Shown here: piece after piece, positions 1-6,685 of the stretch
How positions within the stretch are numbered: position 1 is the first letter of the stretch
Layout: every line of letters begins with the position of its first letter
Source: UBA6382 sp963617965
GTDB lineage: Bacteria; Bacteroidota; Bacteroidia; Bacteroidales; Bacteroidaceae
Assembly: GCA_963617965.1 (NCBI GenBank)
Contig: CAVEQO010000038.1
Span: forward strand, 1-19,359
Reading direction: 5' to 3'
DNA length: 19,359 bases
Notes under the pieces: generated by a model
Databases searched by the model: none
What the model saw: only the letters and a program-made list of their open reading frames with translations
Told to the model about the DNA's origin: nothing
Program-made: the position numbers and the translations under genes

Positions 1-30
1 CTCCACCAAACTCTCAATCCTCTTCATCAT
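1..30 (-). CDS. Start of a further late gene, truncated by the window edge
   Basis: Two adjacent ATG codons (28-30 and 25-27) lie one base after the TAG stop of the fibre gene and open a frame that runs off the left edge (MMKRIESLVE...). In phages of this layout the next genes are usually the tape measure or distal tail proteins, but ten residues cannot tell. The existence of a gene here is inferred only from the tight spacing and strand. Confidence 0.45.
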   Translation of the reverse strand, partial: MMKRIESLVE

Positions 31-31
31 C

Positions 32-898
32 CTACCCGTTCACTATCTCATCCCATTCGCCGTACTCCGTCTCCGAAGCCGCCTCTGCCGTCACGCCCCA
101 CAGCCGCACGTCGTTCGCCGTGGCCAGGCCGTCAGCCGCACTCGTGGACTCCGCCACGCCCTTGGTCGCCAAACTCCCGCTTATCGCCTGGACGTTGCCC
201 GAAACCGTCCCGGGCTCCAGAGTCAGGAACCCCGAACCTACGGCCGTCACTCCCTTCAGCCTGTCCGCCTCCAGTGCCTCCACCGAGGCGGTCACGCCGT
301 CTATGCGTCCGCCCAGAGCGGTGGCGGTAGCGTCAGCCGCAGCCTTGCTGTAGCTGTCAATCGTCACCGCGTCCCCGTCCTGCACCACGGGGTCGCCCTT
401 TATGGTTATTGCGTTATATCCGTTTATCTTCGCAGCCGCTCCGGGGTCGCCCTTGTCGCCTTTCTCGCCTTTCTCGCCGGGGTCGCCCTTGTCGCCCTTC
501 ACGTAATAGGCGGGCACCACGCACGTCACGTTCAGCTCCGGCAATGACCCCTCAAGGCTCAGCTGTAGGTTGTACTCCGCTTCTCCGTCAACGCACACGA
601 GGGGGGTAGGGGGAAACACCTCGTCCCACACCCCGTCGCGGAAGTCCTCGTCCGTCAGGCTGTAGCGTCTCTCGCACTTCAGCACGCCAAGGCCCAGCCC
701 GTGCTCGTCAAACGCCACGCACAGCAGCCCGTCCACAGTCACATGACAGTTGCTGTATTCCGTTCCGTCAAAACTCGCCTCCACGCAGCGCAGGGGGCGG
801 TCGGTGAAATAGCGGAACAGGAACGGCACGCCATAGCCCGCCTCGCTCTTTTCGTAGATTTTGAAATCGTTCTTAAAGTAAATTCTTCGGGTCTCCAT
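32..898 (-). CDS. Tail fibre or receptor-binding-type protein with a collagen-like segment
   Basis: This 288-residue protein has a globular N-terminal part (about 1-130), six Gly-X-Y triplets at residues 135-153 (GDKGDPGEKGEK and on), and a C-terminal part rich in Ala, Thr and Gly (about 155-288). Collagen-like triplets trimerise in phage fibres, so a trimeric adhesin or fibre subunit is likely. The N-terminal part resembles proteins that I recall as common in Bacteroides prophages, of unproven function. I start at the ATG at 898 (METRRIYF); the upstream in-frame stretch back to 1054 overlaps the frameshift product and is low-complexity. The start overlaps the end of the tail chaperone extension by 26 bases. 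Its position before a tape measure gene would be unusual for a fibre. The role as adhesin is inference. Confidence 0.7.
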   Translation of the reverse strand: METRRIYFKNDFKIYEKSEAGYGVPFLFRYFTDRPLRCVEASFDGTEYSNCHVTVDGLLCVAFDEHGLGLGVLKCERRYSLTDEDFRDGVWDEVFPPTPLVCVDGEAEYNLQLSLEGSLPELNVTCVVPAYYVKGDKGDPGEKGEKGDKGDPGAAAKINGYNAITIKGDPVVQDGDAVTIDSYSKAAADATATALGGRIDGVTASVEALEADRLKGVTAVGSGFLTLEPGTVSGNVQAISGSLATKGVAESTSAADGLATANDVRLWGVTAEAASETEYGEWDEIVNG

Positions 899-1226
899 CC
901 TCGTTGTCTTTCCGTCGGTTGTAATCTTCAGCCCATTGCCGCAACGCTTCAAGGCGTTCGGCCTCGTCTTCCTCGTTCTCCTCGTCTTCCTCCTGACGCT
1001 CCCAGTGGAACGGAAGGAACTCTTCCGGGCTTCCTGCCTTGCAGCCAAGCGCACTGAGCACCAGCCATGCGTGCAGTCTCGTCATGCTCCAGCCTGCCCG
1101 CTCCCTGCGCCGCAGACCGGCTATGTAGCGGCGGATCTCCAGCCACTGCATCCTTTCAAGGAAATCAGCGCGGGGGCAGCCGCCCTCGCCCACGACTATC
1201 TCATAAAGGTCGCGGGCGCTCAGGCG
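873..1226 (-). CDS. -1 frameshift extension of the tail assembly chaperone (GT-type)
   Basis: This frame has no convincing start of its own. It continues the chaperone frame after a -1 slip at 1226-1232 and adds 117 residues, giving a fusion of about 228 residues. The visible features are a basic helical part (residues 1-65, with LEIRRYIAGLRRRERAGW) followed by a very acidic helix (EEDEENEEDEAERLEALRQW). In lambda-like phages, G and the frameshifted GT protein bind the tail tube protein and tape measure during tail assembly and are absent from the virion. The location directly after the tail tube gene and the frameshift signal together make the assignment secure, although sequence resemblance to lambda T is not visible. 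The terminal codons overlap the fibre gene. Confidence 0.85.
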   Translation of the reverse strand, partial: RLSARDLYEIVVGEGGCPRADFLERMQWLEIRRYIAGLRRRERAGWSMTRLHAWLVLSALGCKAGSPEEFLPFHWERQEEDEENEEDEAERLEALRQWAEDYNRRKDNEDGDPKNLL

Positions 1227-1232
1227 TTTTTT
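1187..1232 (-). promoter_or_regulatory. Programmed -1 ribosomal frameshift signal
   Basis: The heptamer A AAA AAC (1232 to 1226, minus strand) is in phase with the chaperone codons GAA-AAA-AAC and matches X XXY YYZ. Seven bases later a ten-base-pair stem begins: CGCCCGCGAC (1218-1209) pairs with GTCGTGGGCG (1196-1187) with one G-U pair and a 12-base loop. Heptamer, spacer and stem have the arrangement known from tail chaperone genes. The zero-frame stop follows at 1222-1220, inside the spacer. Confidence 0.88.
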
Positions 1233-1558
1233 TCCGCACCGCCCTCCGCCGCATCCTCTTCCGCAGCCTCGTCGGCCGGCAGGGTGTAGAAGTCCGAAAG
1301 GCAGTCCGCCACCGCCTCCTGCAATGCCGCCGACTCGCTGAAGGTCAGTTTGTCTATCCATTCCGCGAAGTCTGCCACGCGACCCGGATTGTAGTGCGAC
1401 AGGGCGGCATGGCACAGGCCAAGCTGCCCGTCAAGGGTCTTCAGGCATTCGCCCGGGGAGAAGCCCTTGCCCGTCATGCGCTCCCAGTCTATGGCAACGC
1501 CCATCGAGAAGCCGACGGCATACTCCTTGCCGCCGATTGTCACTTTGTTCTTTTTCAT
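1220..1558 (-). CDS. Tail assembly chaperone (G-type)
   Basis: This 112-residue protein would help load the tail tube protein onto the tape measure. It begins MKKNKVTIGGKEYAVGF, a short beta-rich start typical of such chaperones, continues with helices, and ends in an acidic Ala/Glu-rich tail (ADEAAEEDAAEGGAEKNA) that runs into the slippery site. It lies between the major tail protein gene and the -1 frame extension, which is the standard place. A strong terminator-like hairpin separates it from the tail tube gene, so it is probably made at a lower level. The ATG at 1558 follows an A-rich leader. Family assignment rests on position, length and the frameshift rather than on a recognised domain. 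Confidence 0.85.
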   Translation of the reverse strand: MKKNKVTIGGKEYAVGFSMGVAIDWERMTGKGFSPGECLKTLDGQLGLCHAALSHYNPGRVADFAEWIDKLTFSESAALQEAVADCLSDFYTLPADEAAEEDAAEGGAEKNA

Positions 1559-1578
1559 TTTCTTGTGTTTTTGTTAGG

Positions 1579-1619
1579 AAAAAAAGCCGCCCCCACCGCC
1601 CGAGGCCACGCGGTGGGGG
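1579..1619 (-). terminator. Rho-independent terminator after the major tail protein gene
   Basis: On the minus strand CCCCCACCG (1619-1611) pairs perfectly with CGGTGGGGG (1598-1590) around a 12-base loop, followed within four bases by a run of seven T (1585-1579). It lies ten bases beyond the tail tube stop and before the chaperone start, so it probably attenuates transcription so that tube protein is made in excess. Confidence 0.82.
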
Positions 1620-1628
1620 AAAGCTCCT

Positions 1629-2111
1629 TTACGTTGTGCTTGTTGACGCTGAGGCAGGCGGAAGAAGTACCAGCGCGCCCGTTCCGGTGAACGATGCCGT
1701 ATAGGTCACGTTCGCCTTGTTCTCGCTCTTCACGGTCACGCTGTCTATCCAAGCCTCGCCGCTGTACTGCAACGCTTCTGTCCCGGTCACTGCCGACCGG
1801 TTGTTCACGCCCGACGTGCGCCCGAGGATCAGCGTCACCGTGCTGCCAAGAAGCATCGCGTCTATCATTTCGCGCCCGTTCAGGGCGTTTGCCTCTTGTG
1901 TTCCGTAGCTGAACAGCGCATCCACGCTCACCGTCCAGCTCTTGCCCGTCAGCTCCTGCTCGTCCCAGCCGCCCGTGCTGTCCTTCGTGCTCGCATCCTC
2001 AAGGTTGCCCTTGATCTCAAGAGAGCAGCTCGTGGCGAATGCCACGCACTTGCCGCCCACCATCACGCGCAGGTTCTGGCCTTTTATCACTTTGTTTGTC
2101 GCTTGTGCCAT
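1629..2111 (-). CDS. Major tail (tube) protein
   Basis: This 160-residue protein would polymerise into the tube of a non-contractile tail. It starts MAQATNKVIKGQNLRVMVGG and has the features of TP901-1-like major tail proteins: an early 'SCSLEIKGNLEDASTKDS' stretch (residue about 28 onward), a Trp-containing strand before 'VSVDALFSYG', and a beta-rich C-terminal half ending 'VTYTASFTGTGAL'. The tail beyond (LLPPASASTSTT) is flexible. It sits between the tail-completion gene and the chaperone gene, the canonical position, and is followed by a terminator as expected for a highly expressed structural gene. Only the family, not a close relative, is recognised. Confidence 0.88.
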   Translation of the reverse strand: MAQATNKVIKGQNLRVMVGGKCVAFATSCSLEIKGNLEDASTKDSTGGWDEQELTGKSWTVSVDALFSYGTQEANALNGREMIDAMLLGSTVTLILGRTSGVNNRSAVTGTEALQYSGEAWIDSVTVKSENKANVTYTASFTGTGALVLLPPASASTSTT

Positions 2112-2136
2112 TTTCCAGTGTTTTTGTTGTTCTTGT

Positions 2137-2553
2137 TTACAGATTGGTTGTCTCGGCCACGTACGCCAGAGTCTGGTAGTAGCACGGTTTCTGCGGGTCC
2201 ATCACCACGGCCCCGGCACTGAAGGTCAGCCCGTCTACCGTGAAGACCTCCGACTCGAACGTTTCCGCAGCACCGCCCACGGCGCGGCGCACGTCCTCCG
2301 CCAGATCCATCAGCTCCGCACCGCCCTGCGCCACCACCAGCACGCCCACATGGTCGGTGTCATGGACTCCGTCCCCGTCCTTGGTGCTGTCCTCAGTCAC
2401 GCTCTCCGGCTGCACCACGATGTAAGGGATCTTGTCTTCCTCCTCGGCCGCATTGTCGCGGGCCGCATAGAAGATCCGCCCGTCCGTCGCCGCCATTATG
2501 GCAGGGGTGTTCTGGAGTGCGCTTATTATGAACTTTGGCGTTTGTAGGCTCAT
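2137..2553 (-). CDS. DUF3168-like tail completion / head-tail joining protein
   Basis: This 138-residue protein starts MSLQTPKFIISALQNTPAI, has the 'KIPYIVVQPESV' strand (around residue 41), 'VGVLVVAQGGAELMDLAEDVRRAV' (around 69-92) and ends in a strand-rich segment. This pattern, an N-terminal helix, 'P.iv....', then a helix followed by a strand, is that of DUF3168 proteins that finish the tail tube at its head-proximal end. Its place between capsid and tail tube genes agrees. The 76-base gap upstream holds only a GC-rich hairpin. Confidence 0.78.
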   Translation of the reverse strand: MSLQTPKFIISALQNTPAIMAATDGRIFYAARDNAAEEEDKIPYIVVQPESVTEDSTKDGDGVHDTDHVGVLVVAQGGAELMDLAEDVRRAVGGAAETFESEVFTVDGLTFSAGAVVMDPQKPCYYQTLAYVAETTNL

Positions 2554-2573
2554 CAGGTCAATCCGTTAAAGGG

Positions 2574-2614
2574 GACGGCGGCGGGGTGGGGCATGGCCGC
2601 ACCACACCGCCGTC
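2574..2614 (-). terminator. GC-rich hairpin after the major capsid gene, possible weak terminator
   Basis: GACGGCGG (2574-2581) pairs with CCGCCGTC (2607-2614) with further partial pairing inside. It fills the gap after the capsid stop. On the minus strand only CCCCTTT follows, so termination would be weak; transcript end protection is an equally good explanation. Confidence 0.4.
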
Positions 2615-2629
2615 TGCCATGCAAGACGT

Positions 2630-3829
2630 TTAGGCTTTGGCCGTGCTTGCGGGTTCGGTCAAGGTATATACGGCAAACGCCTGGGGCTTGCCCGTGGTGC
2701 TGCCGTTGAGCTTGGTCGAAAGGTCGGTCACGCTGAACGAGGTGTTCAGCACCACCGCCGTACAGTTCTTTATCGCAACGGCCTTGCTCGTAGCGTCAAC
2801 CGTCAGGCGCACCTCACCGTGCTGCTGGAGCGCAAGATAACGGAAGAAGCCGATGCCCAGCACCTTGTCGGCGGTCGGCACGAGCTTGCCCGAAGAGTCA
2901 AGCGTGGTGTTGATGTAATGGTTCACGACGTACGGATAGCCCGCCAGCGTGCCGTTCTCTATCACGAAGCCGCCCTGGCCCGCAGCCTTGGGCGTTGCCT
3001 TCAGCGCAGCCTCCGTCGACGCGTCCACCACAAGGCAGATCTCGTCGGTGTTGAAGCCCTTGTCCGCAAAGGCGGCGACAGCTTTCAGGATGTTCCCGTA
3101 CGCGTCGCCGTCAAGAGTGATGCTCCCGGAGGCGGTGATGCCGCTGAACGGGCCCTTTATGCCGCTCCACGCCGCACGGCTCAGCACTTTCTTCGCCGCA
3201 TAACGCTGTATGGCGGCGGTGAACTTGCCCTGCACGAAAGCAAGGAGGTCAAACGCCGCGTTGTCTATCGCCATGTTGCTCACGGCCACCGACAGGCCGG
3301 CACGGCCGGGGGTCACGCGGATCTCGTCGAAGTGCAGATCCTGGTCGGTCAGCGAGGCCACCTCACCCACCTCTTCAAGGTCTGCGTCGTCAATGCTCAC
3401 CGGGTACAGCTCGTTGCCCGTCACGCCCGTCACCATCTGCAGGCCGGGGATCTCCAGCACGCCGCCCTCGTCAAGCGTCGGGATTATGTCCCGGATTGTC
3501 AGGCTCACAGCGCCGCTCTCCTCTATGGAGGTCTTGTCGGGGGTCGCCTTTTTCAGCAGGACAACCTCACGCGCCTGTTTGCCGTCACGCGCACCGCGCA
3601 ACAGCTCGCGCAGACAGCCGGACGCGTCCGGGGTCTCCGCATTGTGCGACAGGGTGTTCTCTACGCTCAGGCACTCCAGCGCGCGCTTGTTCGCGTTGTA
3701 CTCCCTTTCAAGCTTGCCGAAGTCCTCGGCGTTCTCTACCTGCTCGGCCATGGCGGCGCGGAGCTCGGTCTGCTTCTTCAGAAGCTCTCGGATTTGTTTT
3801 TCGGTCTTTGTCATTTTTTTCGTCATCAT
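2630..3829 (-). CDS. Major capsid protein, HK97 fold
   Basis: A protein of about 399 residues builds the icosahedral head. The first 80 or so residues are charged and helical (MTKTEKQIRELLKKQTELRA, then EREYNANKRALE), as expected of the delta or scaffold domain that the prohead protease removes. The rest has HK97-type signs: 'PGLQMVTGVTGNELYPV', 'VTPGRAGLSVAVSNMAIDNA', a spine-helix-like stretch with 'AAIQRYAAKKVLSRA', and 'VLGIGFFRYLALQQHGEVRL' near the C-terminus. It follows the protease gene directly. Three ATG codons are possible (3829, 3826, 3814); all lie downstream of the protease stop. The one at 3814 has the best A-rich leader. Confidence 0.9.
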   Translation of the reverse strand: MMTKKMTKTEKQIRELLKKQTELRAAMAEQVENAEDFGKLEREYNANKRALECLSVENTLSHNAETPDASGCLRELLRGARDGKQAREVVLLKKATPDKTSIEESGAVSLTIRDIIPTLDEGGVLEIPGLQMVTGVTGNELYPVSIDDADLEEVGEVASLTDQDLHFDEIRVTPGRAGLSVAVSNMAIDNAAFDLLAFVQGKFTAAIQRYAAKKVLSRAAWSGIKGPFSGITASGSITLDGDAYGNILKAVAAFADKGFNTDEICLVVDASTEAALKATPKAAGQGGFVIENGTLAGYPYVVNHYINTTLDSSGKLVPTADKVLGIGFFRYLALQQHGEVRLTVDATSKAVAIKNCTAVVLNTSFSVTDLSTKLNGSTTGKPQAFAVYTLTEPASTAKA

Positions 3830-3841
3830 TAACGCGTTAAT
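3828..3841. repeat. Perfect 14-bp palindrome at the protease-capsid junction
   Basis: ATTAACG-CGTTAAT covers the protease stop codon and touches the first possible capsid start codons. Perfect symmetry over 14 bases in coding DNA is uncommon. It could be a protein-binding site or chance; no role is shown. Confidence 0.6.
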
Positions 3842-4490
3842 ATTCAGTTTCTTCGTTTTCATAAAGCCACAAACGGCGCTTGCGCAGTTCACGGGCGGAT
3901 AACGCCGCCTCGCGTGCGGCCGTCACGGCCGGAGCCGGCTCCGCGTGCAGGGCCGCATACTCTTCCCGCACCTTCACCGACGTGCCGGAGTAGGCCGGAT
4001 CCATGCCGATGGTCAGCGCACCAAGCTTTGCGAACGAGGTGTGCCGAACGACATACTCCTTTTTTCCGTCCGCACCCTCGCGCTCCGTTATCTCGTAGTC
4101 TTTCGGCCAGAACTCGAACGAACAGCCGCTGTAAGTGCCGTTCTCCACCAGTGCCGACGCGCGCCGCCCAAGGTCACAGTCCGGCACTTCTGCGTCAAAC
4201 TGCAGACCCTCGTCGCAGGGCTTCAGCACAAGGCTGCCCTTGCCCTTGTTCCAACGGGCGAACGACAGGGTGCGCTCGTGCAGCTGGTTCAGCTTCACGT
4301 CCTGCGTGGAGAGGAAATCCGCTCCGATGCAGCTCGGAGCAACGCTCTCATACTCGCGGTACTCCGCACACTCGTACAGCAGCGTCTCGCTGTCTGTCAC
4401 TATCGCCAGGCCGGCAATGTGCGGCTCGCGCTCCGCGCCCTGTTCGCGGGCCCTCAGCCCGCGTTCCGTAAAAATTGAGTGTTTTTCCAT
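3837..4490 (-). CDS. Prohead maturation protease, HK97 (S78) family
   Basis: This 217-residue serine protease would cleave the capsid scaffold domain during head maturation. The sequence shows an N-terminal core with 'PHIAGLAIVTDSETLLYE' (23-40), a candidate catalytic His in 'QLHERTLSFAR' (H71), and the candidate catalytic Ser in 'NGTYSGCSFEF' (S124; S121 is less likely), followed by 'LGALTIGMDPAYSGT'. These match the His and Ser blocks of HK97 gp4-like proteases. The C-terminal 40 residues are Ala/Glu/Arg rich. I start at ATG 4490 (MEKHSIF); the longer frame starts with TTG. It directly precedes the capsid gene but, unusually, follows the two connector genes instead of the portal gene. Confidence 0.86.
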   Translation of the reverse strand: MEKHSIFTERGLRAREQGAEREPHIAGLAIVTDSETLLYECAEYREYESVAPSCIGADFLSTQDVKLNQLHERTLSFARWNKGKGSLVLKPCDEGLQFDAEVPDCDLGRRASALVENGTYSGCSFEFWPKDYEITEREGADGKKEYVVRHTSFAKLGALTIGMDPAYSGTSVKVREEYAALHAEPAPAVTAAREAALSARELRKRRLWLYENEETEY

Positions 4491-4506
4491 TCTTTGTTTA
4501 TTCAAC

Positions 4507-4558
4507 CGCCCCGACAGGGGCGCACATAATGCCGGCGAAAAAGCGGCAGGGGTTAACC
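4507..4558. repeat. Small hairpin plus GGTTAACC element between adaptor and protease genes
   Basis: CGCCCC (4507-4512) and GGGGCG (4517-4522) form a six-base-pair stem with a four-base loop. The palindrome GGTTAACC sits at 4551-4558 in a context (AAAGCGGCAGGGGTTAACCG) that recurs at 6525-6545 before the portal gene. No T run follows, so it is not a clear terminator. Confidence 0.45.
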
Positions 4559-4559
4559 G

Positions 4560-4886
4560 TCATTCCTGTACCTCGTGGCACACCAGCTGCACCACGTTCT
4601 GCTGCCTGTCGCCCTGCATCGTGTCCACCTCGTAGACCTTGCAGCCGTCGACTATCCGCACGTCGCGGTTCACGTCACCGCGCCACCGCATCCGCACCAT
4701 CACAGTGTCGTAAGCGTCCAGCGCACCCTCGCGCAGGGCTTTTGCTCCGCGAGTCCATGTCACGCCGGCCCACACCGTACCCACCTCGGCCCATTCGCCC
4801 GAACTCTTGCCCAGCTCGGTCTGGCCGCCGCCCGTCCGCGCCATGATCTTCACGCGGCGGGTCAGTATGTCTGTGCTGTACCCCAT
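4560..4886 (-). CDS. Head-tail adaptor (stopper-type) protein
   Basis: This 108-residue protein starts MGYSTDILTRRVKIMARTGG and contains 'WAEVGTVWAGVTWTRGAKALREGA', then 'VMVRMRWRGDVNRDVRIVDG' and 'YEVDTMQGDRQQNVVQLVCHEV'. This is the pattern of phage head-tail joining proteins of the SPP1 gp16/HK97 gp10 type: 'W..v...WA.v....g' early, then 'irwr..i....ri...g..y.I', ending in an 'r...l.l.c.e' strand. It would close the portal channel and accept the tail. I start at ATG 4886, 14 bases after the connector gene, with AAAGG nearby as a possible ribosome site. The long upstream frame to 5222 is a shadow of the connector gene. Confidence 0.82.
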   Translation of the reverse strand: MGYSTDILTRRVKIMARTGGGQTELGKSSGEWAEVGTVWAGVTWTRGAKALREGALDAYDTVMVRMRWRGDVNRDVRIVDGCKVYEVDTMQGDRQQNVVQLVCHEVQE

Positions 4887-4900
4887 TCTTTCAAACCTTT

Positions 4901-5197
4901 TCAGCACAGCCGGCAGTACGGCTTCAGCATCGCGTCTATCGTATACGGCACCGCATACAGGGCCGTGCCGCTCACTGCCGCACGGTGAGTGTACAGGTGA
5001 TCCGCAAGGCACAGCACCGCACGCACCACCGGGGCGGGCACCGTGCCGAACTCCTGCTGGAGGTCTTCCCACGGACGCTCCATTATGGCCTGCACCAGCG
5101 TCTCGGCGGTCTCGCCTATCTGCTCCACGATGCCGTCCTCTTCGTTGCCGTCTATCCTGCTGTTCGTCTTTATCTGTTCCAAAGATACTATTTCCAT
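4901..5197 (-). CDS. Head-tail connector (gp6-like) protein
   Basis: This 98-residue, largely helical protein starts MEIVSLEQIKTNSRID, followed by 'EEDGIVEQIGETAETLVQAIMERPWEDL' and 'VVRAVLCLADHLYTHRAAV'. A start of the form 'l...K...rid...eD..i...i..A' then 'P..i..A.l.l..hlY..R' is characteristic of HK97 gp6/SPP1 gp15-like adaptors, which form a ring under the portal. ATG 5197 is preferred over the frame start at 5224 because it follows AGGCGAAGAG. Placed directly after the portal gene and before the adaptor. Confidence 0.84.
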   Translation of the reverse strand: MEIVSLEQIKTNSRIDGNEEDGIVEQIGETAETLVQAIMERPWEDLQQEFGTVPAPVVRAVLCLADHLYTHRAAVSGTALYAVPYTIDAMLKPYCRLC

Positions 5198-5230
5198 CTC
5201 TTCGCCTTTTGCTCCCCGGCACACGGGGCG

Positions 5231-6496
5231 TTACCTTATCTTCTCGCTCCCGGCAACCGCAAGGTTAGTGCTGACCATCACGTCGCCGCCGTTCGGCACG
5301 CTCGGCATGTTCTGCTCTTTCCGCAGCTCGTTCACCGTCGCAACGCCCGTTTCCAGACGGCTCTTGTTCCATGCCGCCTGACTTTCCTTGTCAAGCTTGA
5401 AAATGTCTTTTTCGCACACGTGCAGACGGTGAGCACCGTAGCCCTCCGGGCCAAGGAGCTTGGCGTTCAGCTCCACCTCCAGCTCGCGCAGACGGGGCGC
5501 AAGAGTCCTGTTCAGGAATGCCGTCTGAGCCGCCGCCGGAGTCTTGTAGCTGCTGTTCGCGTCATCCATCAGCAAGCTTTTCGGCACGCCGAAGAAACGG
5601 GCCACTTCCGCCACGCCGAACTGACGGGTCTGCAAAAGCTGCTGGTCGGCCGCACTGAGGCTTATCTGCTTCAGCTCGCCGTCCGAATTGAGGAAACTCA
5701 CGTCCTGGCTGTAGATGTCGGCGTTAAGCTGCTCCGCCAGCTTGCGGTTCTCGCGGCTGCTGTAGCGGCCCACGCCGAACGACTGCTTCTGCGGATGCAT
5801 CAGAATGAACTTCATCCGCCCCCCCTTGCTCGTCGTGTCAAGAGTCTGCGCATCGGCCGTCGCGTTCACGCTCAGCGACTGCACCGCGTGCGCAATGGTG
5901 CTCACGCCCCACAGCCCCGACTCGTCGGTGTACGTGTTCCGCAGATGAACGGCCTCCCGGCCCTCCAGGTGCTTGTACACGCCAAGACCCAAGTCCGTTA
6001 TGTCATAAGTGTTTTTCTCGCGGTCATACACAACCGACGCGCAACGCCGCGCCATCTCCAGCGAAAGCTCCTCGCCGTTCGCTCCGCGCTCCAGCCACAG
6101 CACCGCATTGCCGCGCATCACCACGCTCTGCCACACCTCACGCCAGAACGCCATTGCATTCTGCCGGGGGTTGGGCTGCACCTGGAGAAGATAGTTCAGG
6201 CGGCGGCCGCCGTACCTGCCCGAATCCTCCACGTAGCAGCCGCGGGCCGCATCGTGACGCATATACTGCACGCTCATCATCGCCAGGCTGTTGCTCAACA
6301 GCTCCACCGCACTGTATACGGCGCTCAGCACCAACGCCTCCTCGCCGCGCCTTATCATAACCGCCCTCCGCTGGTAGTCACCGCCCTGCGGCAGGTCTGG
6401 CGCAGCCGCCTCAGCCGGATCTCCCCCCGTGGAGGTCGGCAGCACACGGCCGCCGTCAGCTTCACGGCGTAAAAAATTGAAAAAGTTGCTTTTCAT
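5231..6496 (-). CDS. Portal protein, HK97 family
   Basis: This protein of about 421 residues forms the dodecameric DNA channel at one head vertex and is the docking point for terminase. It starts MKSNFFNFLRREADGG, a usual portal opening. It then has 'AVYSAVELLSNSLAMMSVQYM', 'HDAARG' and 'LNYLLQVQPNPRQNAMAFWREVW' (the 'll...PN..q....f' block), 'RGNAVLWLERG', 'HLRNTYTDESGLWGVSTIAHA' and 'QFGVAEVARFFGVPKSLLMD', which is the hallmark 'r.....eIa..fgvP..llg' motif. An in-frame ATG at 6508 would add four residues. The 567 bases between it and the terminase stop hold the reverse-strand gene and its promoter. Confidence 0.93.
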   Translation of the reverse strand: MKSNFFNFLRREADGGRVLPTSTGGDPAEAAAPDLPQGGDYQRRAVMIRRGEEALVLSAVYSAVELLSNSLAMMSVQYMRHDAARGCYVEDSGRYGGRRLNYLLQVQPNPRQNAMAFWREVWQSVVMRGNAVLWLERGANGEELSLEMARRCASVVYDREKNTYDITDLGLGVYKHLEGREAVHLRNTYTDESGLWGVSTIAHAVQSLSVNATADAQTLDTTSKGGRMKFILMHPQKQSFGVGRYSSRENRKLAEQLNADIYSQDVSFLNSDGELKQISLSAADQQLLQTRQFGVAEVARFFGVPKSLLMDDANSSYKTPAAAQTAFLNRTLAPRLRELEVELNAKLLGPEGYGAHRLHVCEKDIFKLDKESQAAWNKSRLETGVATVNELRKEQNMPSVPNGGDVMVSTNLAVAGSEKIR

Positions 6497-6613
6497 CACA
6501 TATCGCATTCACTAATCCTGCGCAAAGCCGCCACGGGTTAACCGAAACGGCAAAACCCCTCGCCCTCGCACTCTTTTTTTTTCGTTTTTTCTTACTTTTT
6601 TTCGCCTTTTTCC

Positions 6614-6644
6614 TTTGCTGATTGAAATAAAAATCGTAACTTTA
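6614..6644 (+). promoter_or_regulatory. Bacteroidota-type promoter for the reverse-strand gene
   Basis: TTTG (6614-6617) and TAACTTTA (6637-6644) are exactly 19 bases apart, matching TTTG-N19-TAnnTTTG except the last base. The predicted RNA start is near 6651, 35 bases before the ATG. The same -7 octamer, the same spacing and the same preceding TCG occur in the repressor promoter at 18597-18627. The stretch 6509-6613 otherwise holds only T-rich sequence and the GGTTAACC element. Confidence 0.8.
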
Positions 6645-6685
6645 CAGTACAAGAAAAACAAAAAGGAACTAAAAACGAAAACATT

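Noticed and set aside
4901..5222. Upstream part of the adaptor frame as one 220-residue protein
   Set aside because: The first 110 codons are antiparallel-frame-like Arg/Gly/Asp-rich sequence overlapping the connector gene; ATG 4886 gives the family's usual length.
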